Source: Candidatus Nitrosopelagicus sp. (GTDB lineage: Archaea; Thermoproteota; Nitrososphaeria; Nitrososphaerales; Nitrosopumilaceae). From it: a DNA stretch of 43,663 nucleotides. The stretch's first letter is position 1. Each line of letters starts with the position of its first letter. Location: positions 1-43,663 of the forward strand of contig JAOMCQ010000009.1 in the NCBI GenBank assembly GCA_028345095.1. The letters run 5' to 3'. Both the position numbers and the translations under genes were made by a program. The notes beneath the pieces are model-generated. The model did no database searches. It was not told the DNA's origin and was given only the letters and a program-made list of their open reading frames with translations. This document shows, one piece after another, positions 8,853 to 16,529 of this stretch.

Positions 8853-9230
8853 TCAGGATTCACGCCTGATATTTTTTCCAGCCTCTGTAATCTTGTGTAT
8901 CTCTGGGTCTAACAGATAGTATGTCGCAAACATCATTTGCGCTACCAGTCTGACTCGTCCAGGAGTTCCAAGCGGATACTTTTTTTCCATTTTTTCGACA
9001 AACCCTTCTACTAACGGCATCAAGTGTGTAGTCTCTGGAAGGTCTGTACATCTACCCATGTAGATGTGGCAGTATCTGACGAGATTGCTAATTATCTCAA
9101 ATCCCGCAGTTTTTTGTTCCAGTGCTAACGTCCACTTGTCAAGACCGCCTGTAATCCATGCTCGAATTTTGTATCTTTCTTCCAGACGCTCTTTTTCAGC
9201 AGTCTTTGGTTCCAAGTACGGCGAGGTCAT
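8853..9230 (-). CDS. Hypothetical protein, 125 aa (third gene of small overlapping operon)
   Basis: Not recognised. The protein is mostly helical, mixed-charge and soluble-looking, with Trp and Met/His-rich stretches (RAWITGGLDKWTLALEQK; RYCHIYMGRC). No transmembrane segment or obvious catalytic motif is seen. Its ATG shares one base with the preceding gene's TAA (TAATG), and a GAGGTG Shine-Dalgarno-like element lies about 10 bases before it at 9241-9246. That differs from the leaderless genes nearby. Composition is visibly richer in G+C than the adjacent ParB-like genes. Such tightly packed small genes are typical of viral or plasmid modules, but this is inference only. Confidence 0.55.
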   Translation of the reverse strand: MTSPYLEPKTAEKERLEERYKIRAWITGGLDKWTLALEQKTAGFEIISNLVRYCHIYMGRCTDLPETTHLMPLVEGFVEKMEKKYPLGTPGRVRLVAQMMFATYYLLDPEIHKITEAGKNIRRES

Positions 9231-9580
9231 TAGTTGAACTCACCTCTTGTCTCGTACGCTAGATCAAAGTTTCTCTCGCAGATTGTACAGACTGGTCTGT
9301 GTATTCGTAGCAATCTAATATTGCCACAGCCAACACAGTCAGTTTGCACCAAGAAATCCTTTGCAGGAGAAAAAGACGAGAAGTTACTTTGTTTTTTCCA
9401 AAGTAGTCTATACCTTGCAGTTTCTCTCTCTCTTTTTGCTTCAAGAATTGATTTCTTTTCTGCGATTTTTTGCTCCAGATAGTTTTGCGTCTGAATTTTA
9501 TCTTCGATGTACTTTTCTAGCGAGTTAGTTTCGATTTTTGTTTGTAGTTTTTGTCGATTGTACCGTCTTTGCAAGCTCAC
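9230..9580 (-). CDS. Small coiled-coil zinc-ribbon protein, 116 aa
   Basis: Not recognised as a named family. The N-terminal 65 residues are highly charged and probably a coiled coil (repeated K/E/R/Q). The C-terminal part has two CxxC pairs (CVGC ... CTIC) separated by about 16 residues, which would form a zinc ribbon. It starts at a GTG that overlaps the upstream TGA by 4 bases (GTGA), with a GGGGAG element about 9 bases upstream. A nucleic-acid-binding or scaffold role is possible but not shown. Confidence 0.55.
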   Translation of the reverse strand: MSLQRRYNRQKLQTKIETNSLEKYIEDKIQTQNYLEQKIAEKKSILEAKRERETARYRLLWKKQSNFSSFSPAKDFLVQTDCVGCGNIRLLRIHRPVCTICERNFDLAYETRGEFN

Positions 9581-9777
9581 TTGTAAAAGTCTCCCCGCGG
9601 CATACTTGATTTACTTCTTACGAAGTTTATGCCATGGATTAGCTCGTCAAAGTCTTCATCCCAGATGTATAGCTTGGTTGTTCCATACTCTAAGATGACA
9701 GCGTCGTTTCCTTTTTCGTCTTTGTAGTCATAGAGGCTGATTCTATTTCCATTGAACAGTTGTTTTTCGTTTTCCAT
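9577..9777 (-). CDS. Hypothetical acidic protein, 66 aa (first gene of small operon)
   Basis: A short acidic protein, likely beta-rich, with repeated aromatic/acidic stretches (LYDYKDEKGNDAVILEYG, LYIWDEDFDELIHGINF). No known family was recognised. I prefer the ATG at 9777; an alternative TTG start lies at 9792. A TTAAATTA-like element near 9808-9816 could be its promoter. It overlaps the next gene by 4 bases, so the three genes 9777 to 8853 probably form one transcript. Confidence 0.45.
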   Translation of the reverse strand: MENEKQLFNGNRISLYDYKDEKGNDAVILEYGTTKLYIWDEDFDELIHGINFVRSKSSMPRGDFYK

Positions 9778-9959
9778 TTTTGATGACAACAAACTACGGC
9801 ACCGTCTAATTTAAGAACATCTCATAGATTGCGATTAGTAATCTTAGGTTAAGTAATACTGAAACTTGGTATAGAAAACTTCACTGTCATTTTTGAGTAA
9901 AACACGCTATTTTCCGCTATTTATTTACGCCTAGCCTAAACTAGCGCATATTCAAAATT

Positions 9960-9966
9960 CTTATAC
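9960..9966 (+). promoter_or_regulatory. TATA box for the UbiB-kinase operon
   Basis: CTTATAC is centred about 29 bases before the ATG at 9992, giving a predicted start of transcription 0-3 bases before the ATG (leaderless). The 9778-9991 interval between divergent operons otherwise shows only an AT-rich sequence and a short GATTA-G-TAATC palindrome at 9833-9843. Confidence 0.5.
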
Positions 9967-9991
9967 TCAAATCATAATAGAAACGATCACT

Positions 9992-10387
9992 ATGACACAA
10001 GAAATTGACATCCCTTTAGACCTGAAACGAGTCGTACTATTAGGTGCTGAAGAGACAAAACTTGGTGATAAGAAAGGCGCTCTAAAACAATACCGTAAAG
10101 GCAATCTACACATTCGAGAATACGAAGATCGATTAACAGTTCATACCGATAAGGTAGACCCAAGAGAAGACCCAATTGGACATCTAATCCATGATGCACA
10201 AGAAGTACTCATTGGATTAGCAGGTGCAGCACTTGGCGGTGCAGCAATTGGAACTTATATTTACAAAATGAAAAAAAATTCTCCATATAGAAAACAGCAA
10301 GCAGTAATTGGTGGACTTGCAGCATCTCTAGCAACAGGATATGCATCATACAAAATATCTAAAAAAATAAAGGAAAAAATGGATTGA
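9992..10387 (+). CDS. Hypothetical membrane protein, 131 aa, first gene of UbiB-kinase operon
   Basis: Not recognised. The N-terminal 70 residues are soluble and charged. The C-terminal half has two glycine/alanine-rich hydrophobic helices (LIGLAGAALGGAAIGTYIY and AVIGGLAASLATGYASY), each followed by lysine-rich ends. The charge pattern fits a two-pass inner-membrane protein with both termini in the cytoplasm. The next ORF begins 4 bases later and the UbiB-type kinase follows, so it may assist that membrane-associated kinase. The function is unknown. Confidence 0.65.
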   Translation: MTQEIDIPLDLKRVVLLGAEETKLGDKKGALKQYRKGNLHIREYEDRLTVHTDKVDPREDPIGHLIHDAQEVLIGLAGAALGGAAIGTYIYKMKKNSPYRKQQAVIGGLAASLATGYASYKISKKIKEKMD

Positions 10388-10391
10388 TACG

Positions 10392-10526
10392 ATGGACGAA
10401 AAAGAAACAATTCAAAAAACAATTGATTTTATCGCATCTGAGATAAGAGAAAACAGAATTCAACTTAAAAAATTAAATCTAGAACTACAAACTGCGATCA
10501 AAAAACAACAGGAACTAAAGGAGTAA
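10392..10526 (+). CDS. Small coiled-coil protein, 44 aa
   Basis: A 44-codon ORF (begins MDEKETIQKT, ends QQELKE) that fits exactly between its neighbours: 4 bases after the upstream stop and 6 bases before the kinase ATG. The whole peptide is a charged amphipathic helix with Ile/Leu at heptad-like spacing. AAAGGAG at its end could act as the Shine-Dalgarno for the kinase start. Spacing, not homology, supports it as a real gene. Confidence 0.5.
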   Translation: MDEKETIQKTIDFIASEIRENRIQLKKLNLELQTAIKKQQELKE

Positions 10527-10532
10527 TTTACA

Positions 10533-12083
10533 ATGGTTTTTGCAAGAACTATCTACGTTTTCATCAAATTACTGCCATCAATTTTGGCACTAAGAAAAGA
10601 TCGCGTCTTATGGATATCTGATGACAAAAAAAATGTAGATGAAGAGCGATTCAAGCGTCATGCAAGAAGAATCCTTAACACATGCATCTCACTAGGTCCA
10701 GTCTACATAAAATTTGGTCAATGGCTATCATCAAGAGCTGACATTTTACCAGAACCATACCTCAAAGAGTTATCAAAATTGCAAGATGAGGTTCCAGCTG
10801 AATCCTTTGATAAGGTAAAACCTGTAATCGAACGAGACATTGGTAAAATTGATGAAAAGTTTGATTCTCTTGATACTACCGCACTATCAGGTGCCTCACT
10901 AGGTCAGGTATATCTTGCAACTAAAGATGGCCAGCAGGTTATCGTTAAGGTAAAGCGCCCGGGAATTGAAAAGGTTGTAGAAAAGGATCTCAAGGTACTA
11001 ATGAAGATCATTCCATTTGCAATGAAGTTTGTAGATCCAAACTTGAGATTCTCAATCATTCCTATAATGAAACAGTTTGTAGAGTCAATGAATGAGGAGT
11101 TGGACTATACAAAAGAGTCTGATAATCTAAAAACCATAAAGAAAAACATGGAGCCATATGACAATGTAGTCATCCCTGAAGTCCATGATGATTATTCTAC
11201 AAAAAACATCATAACAATGGAGTATATTCCAGGAATCAAGGTTACGGATATCCAATCATTAGATGAGAAGGGTATAGACAGGCAAAAACTGGTCATTGAC
11301 GTCCACAAGGTTTTCTTTACGATGCTTCTAAAACACTCCATATTTCATGCTGATCCACATCCAGGAAATATCTCGGTAAAAGATGATGGTACGCTCATTT
11401 TGTACGACTTTGGAATGATTGGTAGATTAAATGATGAGATTAGAATCAAGTTAGTCAGACTATACCTTGGATTAATAGAAAAAAATCCACCTCGTACAGT
11501 CAATGCAATGGACGAACTTGGAATGCTTGCACCTGACTTTAATCGTGAAGTGATTGAAAAGGGAATTGAGTTATCAATCAAATCAATGTATGGCAAGAAA
11601 CCAGACGAAATGGAGGTTGAACAATTAATGAATTTGGCAAATAGGACAATGTCCAAGTTCCCATTCAAGTTACCAAAGCATTTGGCTCTATACTTGAGAA
11701 TGTCCACCATCATAGAAGGCATATACCATACACACAAAGTTGATTTCAAGTTCATCAAGGTATTAGGACAAATTTTAGAAGAAGAATCACTAATCAAAGA
11801 CGCATACATTGAAGAAATTAAAAGATCATTTTCACGTTTTGCAAAAACAATTGAGGATACATTAACGATTGCACCTGAAATTAAAAAATTCATGGATGAT
11901 ACAAAAATGATGCAGCAACAATCTGGTAAAAAGAATAATTCAATGTTAGCCGGAAGTATTTTTGCTGCAGCCGTTTTTCTTGGTTCTGCATTTATGTTCC
12001 AGTCAAATGAAACCGTTGGAGTGCTAGGAATGATCGCATCAGGCGTCATAATTGGAATTTCTGTCTTATTTAGGAAGAGATAG
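10533..12083 (+). CDS. ABC1/UbiB/ADCK-family atypical kinase
   Basis: 516 residues of the UbiB/COQ8 atypical protein-kinase-like family. Seen: the KxGQ-type motif KFGQWLSSRAD (60-70), the glycine/alanine-rich nucleotide loop SGASLGQVYLA (119-129; the family usually has AxASxGQV), and K139 in VIVKVKRPG. The catalytic-loop equivalent is FHADPHPGN and the metal motif is YDFGMIGRL. Two C-terminal hydrophobic helices (about 466-486 and 493-511) anchor it in the membrane, as in family members. In bacteria and mitochondria these proteins support quinone biosynthesis. In thaumarchaea a role in menaquinone or isoprenoid lipid handling is inferred only. It is the third gene of the 9992 operon. Confidence 0.88.
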   Translation: MVFARTIYVFIKLLPSILALRKDRVLWISDDKKNVDEERFKRHARRILNTCISLGPVYIKFGQWLSSRADILPEPYLKELSKLQDEVPAESFDKVKPVIERDIGKIDEKFDSLDTTALSGASLGQVYLATKDGQQVIVKVKRPGIEKVVEKDLKVLMKIIPFAMKFVDPNLRFSIIPIMKQFVESMNEELDYTKESDNLKTIKKNMEPYDNVVIPEVHDDYSTKNIITMEYIPGIKVTDIQSLDEKGIDRQKLVIDVHKVFFTMLLKHSIFHADPHPGNISVKDDGTLILYDFGMIGRLNDEIRIKLVRLYLGLIEKNPPRTVNAMDELGMLAPDFNREVIEKGIELSIKSMYGKKPDEMEVEQLMNLANRTMSKFPFKLPKHLALYLRMSTIIEGIYHTHKVDFKFIKVLGQILEEESLIKDAYIEEIKRSFSRFAKTIEDTLTIAPEIKKFMDDTKMMQQQSGKKNNSMLAGSIFAAAVFLGSAFMFQSNETVGVLGMIASGVIIGISVLFRKR

Positions 12084-12117
12084 TTCTAGATTCTCATTCC
12101 AAAGAACGATCGCTTTC

Positions 12118-12124
12118 TTTAAAA
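12118..12124 (+). promoter_or_regulatory. TATA box for the 42-aa small gene
   Basis: TTTAAAA is centred 25 bases upstream of the ATG at 12146, the spacing expected for a leaderless archaeal transcript. Confidence 0.5.
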
Positions 12125-12145
12125 TGAATAAAAGCATAGTTGTGT

Positions 12146-12274
12146 ATGAGCAAAATGGCATCCTATAAATCAAAAAAATCAAATAAAATCAAAAAAGAGA
12201 TTGAAGAAAAGGTAAACGATGAAGAAACCACACGTCTCGATAAACTAAAGGTAGGCAGAAAAAACTTTTCCTAA
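12146..12274 (+). CDS. Small basic lysine-rich protein, 42 aa
   Basis: A 42-codon ORF (starts MSKMASYKSKKSNK, ends GRKNFS). It is rich in Lys, Ser and Glu, with no hydrophobic core or cysteines. The main support is a good TATA box 25 bases before the ATG and its position in an otherwise empty 230-base gap. A nucleic-acid-binding or disordered role is possible; no family recognised. Confidence 0.45.
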   Translation: MSKMASYKSKKSNKIKKEIEEKVNDEETTRLDKLKVGRKNFS

Positions 12275-12316
12275 TCCTGCCCAAGATTTTAATTCAAAGA
12301 AAGATCCGTCTATACA

Positions 12317-12898
12317 TTGATAATTACATTTGAGGGTGGTGATCAAGCTGGAAAAAAGACCCAATCTGCAATGTTGCAAAGAAAACTTCGTTCGGCAAAA
12401 TTAAAGGTCAAATTATTTGCATTTCCTGATTATACAACTCCTATTGGAAAAGAAATTGATAGATATCTTCATGGAAAGCGCAAGTATCCGGCACAGGTAA
12501 TCCATTGTTTACTTGCTGCAAACAGATGGGAACGAGCAGGTGATGTAATTACAGCTCACGAGAAAAACTCTGTTCTAATAATGAACCGATATAGGGAATC
12601 AAATCTAGTATATGGCATAACAAATGGTCTCAAACTAGATTGGCTTGAAAAATTAGATGAAGGCTTGCCAAAATCAGACCTAGTTATTGTTTTAGATGTT
12701 CCTCAAAAAGAGTCATTTGCAAGAAAAAAGCAAAATCGTGATAAATTTGAGAAAAACAAACAATTCTCAAATAAAATCTCTCAAGGATATCGTAAATTAG
12801 CAAAAAAGAAGAGATGGAAGGTGGTAAACGCATCTCAATCAAAGGATGAGGTTCACAAAGATGTAATGAAGATTGTAGCAAAAAAAATGGGGCTATGA
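12317..12898 (+). CDS. tmk: Thymidylate kinase (dTMP kinase)
   Basis: 193 residues. It phosphorylates dTMP to dTDP with ATP for DNA synthesis in the cytosol. The N-terminal P-loop is EGGDQAGKKT (6-15); GGDQAGKKT fits the thymidylate kinase form better than other NMP kinases. NRYRESNLVYG matches the substrate-binding arginine region, VIVLDVP is the third strand, and a Lys/Arg-rich LID follows (RKKQNRDKF). The start is TTG at 12317. Its stop overlaps the HD-phosphohydrolase ATG by 4 bases (ATGA), so the two are co-translated. The length is normal for the family. Confidence 0.85.
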   Translation: MIITFEGGDQAGKKTQSAMLQRKLRSAKLKVKLFAFPDYTTPIGKEIDRYLHGKRKYPAQVIHCLLAANRWERAGDVITAHEKNSVLIMNRYRESNLVYGITNGLKLDWLEKLDEGLPKSDLVIVLDVPQKESFARKKQNRDKFEKNKQFSNKISQGYRKLAKKKRWKVVNASQSKDEVHKDVMKIVAKKMGL

Positions 12899-14133
12899 AA
12901 AATCAATTTCTAGAAATTACAGATCCAATTCATGATTTTATTCGATTGAATAATACCGAACAGAAGATCATAGATACATCAGTCTTTCAAAGATTGAGAC
13001 GAATCAAACAATTGTCTGGTGCACATTTGACATATCCTGGAGCACAACACACAAGATTTGAACACTCGTTAGGTGTAATGCATATTGCTGGAATGGCTGC
13101 AAATTCTCTTTCATCAAAAAAACAGATGTCGGTAACAGATACAGATGACATTAGACTTGCAGCATTATTACATGACATTGGTCATGGTCCATTTTCACAT
13201 CTATTTGAAGAAGTGTTACAGAAAAAAAAGCGTATAACACATGAGCAGATTGGAAAAGAAATAATCTTAAAATCAGAAATTGGTGATATTATCTCTAAAA
13301 CAACTGATAAAAAAAAGATTAACCGCTTAGCAGTTGGTGAAGGAAGTAAACAGTTTGAAAATGAAATAATCTCTGGTGCACTTTCTGCAGACATGATGGA
13401 TTATCTTCTAAGAGATGGATATTTCACAGGTGCAGAACATGCAAAAATTGACCATAATCGTATAACAAACTCCTTTGAGATTTACAAAAATAAATTAGCC
13501 CTACAAAGTTCGGCATTGGTAAACTTTGAGACAATGATGATCTCCAGATTCCAAATGTTCAAGGCTGTATACTTTCACAAAACTGTTCGTGCAGGAGAGG
13601 TAATGTTGTTAGAAGCAATGAGTTTGGCAGATGATCATCTAGGATTGAGTACAATGAATGCTGAAGAATACGTAAAACAGACAGATGATACCATCTTACA
13701 CCAATTGACAACTCTACCAGAAACTAATTCTAATCTAAAGGCAGCTAAAAAAATTGCTAACGACTATCAGGACAGAAGACTCTTCAAATGTGTATTTGAA
13801 AAAACAATCTCTGGCAAAAAATCATTTGGGAAAAATACTCTAAAACAATTCAGAGAAGATATTGCCAAAAAGTCAAAATTGGCAGAAACTCAGGTTTTCA
13901 TAGATACATCTACCACTAATTCCCTTCCTCTGGCTCCATCAAAGAAGGAATCAAACTCTATAATCTTAATCAAAAAAGAAGGTAGTAAAGTAATTCCTCA
14001 AACAATCCCGATATCTGAGATTCCTCTTGTATCGTCGATGTCAGGAAAAATGAATATTCTTAGAGCATATACTCAACAAAAGAATAGAAACAAAGTTGAA
14101 ATTGCTGCAAAATCAATTCTTGGTGAACTGTAA
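12895..14133 (+). CDS. HD-domain phosphohydrolase, dNTPase/SAMHD1-like
   Basis: 412 residues. The HD metal site is clear: [10 protein letters not shown] (H57), [13 protein letters not shown] (H93, D94, H97, H102), and a later Asp in the [16 protein letters not shown] segment. This architecture is that of dGTPase/SAMHD1-type triphosphohydrolases, which remove deoxynucleoside triphosphates. The exact substrate cannot be read from sequence. It overlaps tmk by 4 bases and is followed 2 bases later by UMP kinase, so a role in balancing nucleotide pools is likely. The C-terminal 100 residues are less conserved and may be regulatory. Confidence 0.85.
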   Translation: MKNQFLEITDPIHDFIRLNNTEQKIIDTSVFQRLRRIKQLSGAHLTYPGAQHTRFEHSLGVMHIAGMAANSLSSKKQMSVTDTDDIRLAALLHDIGHGPFSHLFEEVLQKKKRITHEQIGKEIILKSEIGDIISKTTDKKKINRLAVGEGSKQFENEIISGALSADMMDYLLRDGYFTGAEHAKIDHNRITNSFEIYKNKLALQSSALVNFETMMISRFQMFKAVYFHKTVRAGEVMLLEAMSLADDHLGLSTMNAEEYVKQTDDTILHQLTTLPETNSNLKAAKKIANDYQDRRLFKCVFEKTISGKKSFGKNTLKQFREDIAKKSKLAETQVFIDTSTTNSLPLAPSKKESNSIILIKKEGSKVIPQTIPISEIPLVSSMSGKMNILRAYTQQKNRNKVEIAAKSILGEL

Positions 14134-14135
14134 CA

Positions 14136-14819
14136 ATGAAGAAAAAAATTGTAATCAAATTTTCGGGCAAGGTCTTTGCAATGGAAAATGTAAAACTCCT
14201 AAAGGATTATGCTAGATTTTTGGTAAAAATTAGCAAAACATACCAACCAATCATAGTTGCTGGTGGTGGAAAAATTGCAAGACACTACATTACACATGCC
14301 CGTTCTTCAGGTGCTGATGAATCCACCCTAGATGAACTTGGAATTGAGATATCAAGATTAAATGCAAAATTACTCATTTATGCACTAAAAGACAAGGCAT
14401 ATCCTCATCCACCAACCACTCTCCGAGAAGCAAAGCATGCAGTAGATAGTGGATTAATCGTAATTGCTGGCGGATTACATCCTGGGCAATCGACAAATGG
14501 AACAGCTGCACTAATTGCTGAAAAGGTAGACGCTGAACAGTTCCTTAATGCAACTGATGTTTCTGGAATTTATGACTCTGATCCTAACAAAAACAAAAAA
14601 GCAAAACTCTTCAAAACAATTGAAATGAAAAATTTGAAAAAACTTCTAATTCATGAAGATTCTGTAGCAGGCGGATATGATCTAATGGATATTGTTGCAC
14701 TCAAAATTATAGAACGCTCAAAAATCAAAACTAGAGTGATAAAATCTGATATCAAAACTCTTGAAAAGGCAATAAAGGGTGGAGCCGCAGGTACTGAAAT
14801 TCTTTTAGGAAAAAAATAA
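14136..14819 (+). CDS. pyrH: Uridylate kinase (UMP kinase), archaeal type
   Basis: 227 residues of the amino-acid-kinase fold. It converts UMP to UDP in pyrimidine synthesis. Seen: N-terminal [13 protein letters not shown] (KxSG-type phosphate-binding strand), [14 protein letters not shown] (glycine-rich loop), [17 protein letters not shown], and [19 protein letters not shown], the nucleotide-binding signature of UMP kinases. The length and the lack of a C-terminal extension fit the archaeal form. It sits in the tmk/HD/pyrH operon. pyrB and pyrI of the same pathway are elsewhere in this window. Confidence 0.9.
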   Translation: MKKKIVIKFSGKVFAMENVKLLKDYARFLVKISKTYQPIIVAGGGKIARHYITHARSSGADESTLDELGIEISRLNAKLLIYALKDKAYPHPPTTLREAKHAVDSGLIVIAGGLHPGQSTNGTAALIAEKVDAEQFLNATDVSGIYDSDPNKNKKAKLFKTIEMKNLKKLLIHEDSVAGGYDLMDIVALKIIERSKIKTRVIKSDIKTLEKAIKGGAAGTEILLGKK

Positions 14820-14830
14820 TTCCATAATTC

Positions 14831-15322
14831 ATGTCTGAAATAGAATCATTACTAAAAAGTGGACAAACATCACTAAACCTAGGTAATCCAAAAGATGCAT
14901 TAGGGTTTTATCAAAAAGTTCTTGACCAAGATCCAACTAATTTAGAGGCGTTAATCAAAAAAGGTAACATATTCGGAAAATTTGGAAAATTTGAATATGC
15001 GATAATTTGTTATGATGATGTTTTGGCACAAGAAAAAGAAAATATCTTGGCATTACTGAACAAAGGATTATGTCATCATAATCTTGGAAAATATGATACA
15101 GCCATAGAATGTTTTGATATGGTTTTGACAGTAAAACCACAAAATACTACTGCATTATACAACAAGGCCTCATCTCTTATCAAATCAGGTAAAATCAAAG
15201 AGGGACTAGAATTATTATCTCATGTAATAAAATTAGATTTTTCATTTAAGGCAAAAGCAAAAAACGATATTGATTTTGTTGATATTAAAAATCTAAATGA
15301 GTTTAAAGAAATTACTATCTGA
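14831..15322 (+). CDS. Tetratricopeptide-repeat protein
   Basis: 163 residues with at least three recognisable 34-residue TPR units. Their typical positions appear as G-x-x-x-(Y/F)-(A/D)-x-A-I-x-(C/F)-(Y/F)-D and an x-L-x-K-G-x-x pattern (for example KFEYAIICYDDVL and KYDTAIECFDMVL). There is no signal peptide. TPRs mediate protein-protein contacts; the partner is unknown. It begins 11 bases after pyrH and is probably the end of that operon. It converges on the 122-residue gene. Confidence 0.8.
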   Translation: MSEIESLLKSGQTSLNLGNPKDALGFYQKVLDQDPTNLEALIKKGNIFGKFGKFEYAIICYDDVLAQEKENILALLNKGLCHHNLGKYDTAIECFDMVLTVKPQNTTALYNKASSLIKSGKIKEGLELLSHVIKLDFSFKAKAKNDIDFVDIKNLNEFKEITI

Positions 15323-15331
15323 ATTTTTGTA

Positions 15332-15700
15332 TTATTTTAATTCTGATTGTATTGTATCAAACATCTCTGTCCAAATTGCAATTTGATTTCCTGGGAATTC
15401 TTCAATCCCTGATTCTCTAACTTTGGCATAAATTTTTGAAGCCTCTTCTTTTTCCAAATCCTTTGATTGTGTTTTCGTATATCCATCTCCATCTACCAAA
15501 ATTATCACATATCCTTCTGGTTTTTTTATGGCTGCAGAATAGATCTCCTCTCCTACAGGAATGAATTTCCCATCCTTCTTTTTTGTAGTTAGAGTTAGCA
15601 TAGCAAATCCTGCGATATCAAATAATTTCATTTGAGCCTCATTTGCTCGTTTTTTGCCTTGTTGCACTGCTTGAAAATACTGCATAATTTCATACAGCAC
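15332..15700 (-). CDS. Conserved hypothetical protein, 122 aa
   Basis: A soluble mixed alpha/beta protein with no recognised family. It has a central IPVGEEIYSAAIKKPEGYVIILVDGDGY stretch and an acidic helix after it. An alternative start is the second Met at 15685, which follows M-L-Y-E-I. It lies convergent to the TPR gene with 9 bases between stops, and divergent from the membrane-anchored gene at 15752. Confidence 0.6.
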   Translation of the reverse strand: MLYEIMQYFQAVQQGKKRANEAQMKLFDIAGFAMLTLTTKKKDGKFIPVGEEIYSAAIKKPEGYVIILVDGDGYTKTQSKDLEKEEASKIYAKVRESGIEEFPGNQIAIWTEMFDTIQSELK

Positions 15701-15751
15701 TAGTGCTATATTTTAGATTCCTTTTTATGAAGAAAAAACAGGAAAATCTTA

Positions 15752-16303
15752 TTGAACCCAAAAATCCCTGTTCTTGGAGTAGTTGGTGCATTAGCACTGG
15801 TAATAGTAGTGATTTCATATTCTGGTACATCAATTATTGATGATACATCAGGTGAGGTTCGTATTGGAACTTCTGGTGGAATGCCTACATTAATTCCATT
15901 AATCATTGAACTAGAGGATGTTGAAATTTTAAATGTCGATGAAAGAATCGCATTTGTTGAAATCTCGTTTAAAGTCACAAATCCAAATTACAAAGGTGTA
16001 ATTTTGGAGATGATTCGTTATACTGTATATGAAGATGGAATGAAGATTGGAGTAAAATCTATTGGTGATAGAGCTGCTCCTGGCGGAATAGTTTCTGCAT
16101 CAAATTACTTTACAATTCTAAGTGATAGACCAAGTATAATCTCAGATGAGTTCAATATCAAAAATGATGGAAATATTCCTGAATTGTGGAGTGCACTTGA
16201 AAATGGCGATCCAAAGTGGAGAGTTACAGGTGAGGCATATTATAACCTCAGTTCAATGACTGCAGGCGGGGAAAACGTAGTTGATTTCGAATTTACTAGG
16301 TAA
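15752..16303 (+). CDS. Membrane-anchored exported protein, 183 aa
   Basis: It starts at a TTG. An N-terminal hydrophobic helix (VLGVVGALALVIVVISY) is followed by a Ser/Thr/Gly-rich linker and an extracytoplasmic beta-rich domain of about 130 residues with alternating hydrophobic strands (ILNVDERIAFVEISFKVTNP). That domain resembles late-embryogenesis/WHy-like or immunoglobulin-like all-beta modules; the family assignment is not certain. The helix would act as a signal anchor. Confidence 0.6.
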   Translation: MNPKIPVLGVVGALALVIVVISYSGTSIIDDTSGEVRIGTSGGMPTLIPLIIELEDVEILNVDERIAFVEISFKVTNPNYKGVILEMIRYTVYEDGMKIGVKSIGDRAAPGGIVSASNYFTILSDRPSIISDEFNIKNDGNIPELWSALENGDPKWRVTGEAYYNLSSMTAGGENVVDFEFTR

Positions 16304-16339
16304 TAGTATCACAATTTTTGAAAATTATGATACAACACG

Positions 16340-16346
16340 TTATATT
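16340..16346 (+). promoter_or_regulatory. TATA box for the 37-aa membrane peptide
   Basis: TTATATT is centred 26 bases before the ATG at 16369, indicating a leaderless transcript. Confidence 0.55.
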
Positions 16347-16368
16347 CTATTTCTGAACGATTTTTACC

Positions 16369-16482
16369 ATGGCAGAAGCAGATATGGCCGCATTCGGTTC
16401 AGCAATTGGCGTAGCAATCGCATTAGCAGTAGTTACATTTGCACTTAGAGGCAAAGGCCACCCAGAAGAACCAGGCGAATAA
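16369..16482 (+). CDS. Small single-pass membrane protein, 37 aa
   Basis: A 37-residue ORF beginning MAEADMAAFG with one transmembrane helix (GSAIGVAIALAVVTFAL), then RGKGHPEEPGE. It has its own TATA box at the leaderless distance and a T-run terminator right after it. Its codons (GCA, GGC, GTA) differ visibly from the AT-biased unknown genes nearby, as in highly expressed genes. It therefore looks like a strongly transcribed single-gene unit. The function is unknown; a small subunit or stabiliser of a membrane complex is one possibility. Confidence 0.65.
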   Translation: MAEADMAAFGSAIGVAIALAVVTFALRGKGHPEEPGE

Positions 16483-16498
16483 ACTAAAACCAAACAGA

Positions 16499-16523
16499 AT
16501 TTTCTTTTCTTTTTCTTATTTTT
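16499..16523 (+). terminator. T-rich terminator after the 37-aa gene
   Basis: Repeated T-runs (TTTTCTTTTCTTTTTC then ATTTTTAA) begin 17 bases after the stop codon. This is the usual archaeal intrinsic terminator form. Confidence 0.6.
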
Positions 16524-16529
16524 AATAAT

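Noticed and set aside
9833-9843. GATTA-G-TAATC palindrome between divergent operons
   Set aside because: Arms of only five bases in an AT-rich gap; expected by chance, no second copy noted.
9907-9950. CTAG-containing possible inverted repeat before the 9992 operon
   Set aside because: CTAG is itself palindromic and the flanking bases do not pair, so there is no convincing hairpin.
11345-12049. Long open frame (234 codons) on the minus strand opposite the UbiB-type kinase
   Set aside because: It lies entirely antisense to a clearly conserved kinase and the translated product shows no motif; AT-rich codon bias commonly creates such shadows.
15727-15760. ATG at 15727 as the start of the membrane-anchored gene at 15752
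   Set aside because: It is in a different reading frame from the hydrophobic anchor; the TTG at 15752 fits the frame.
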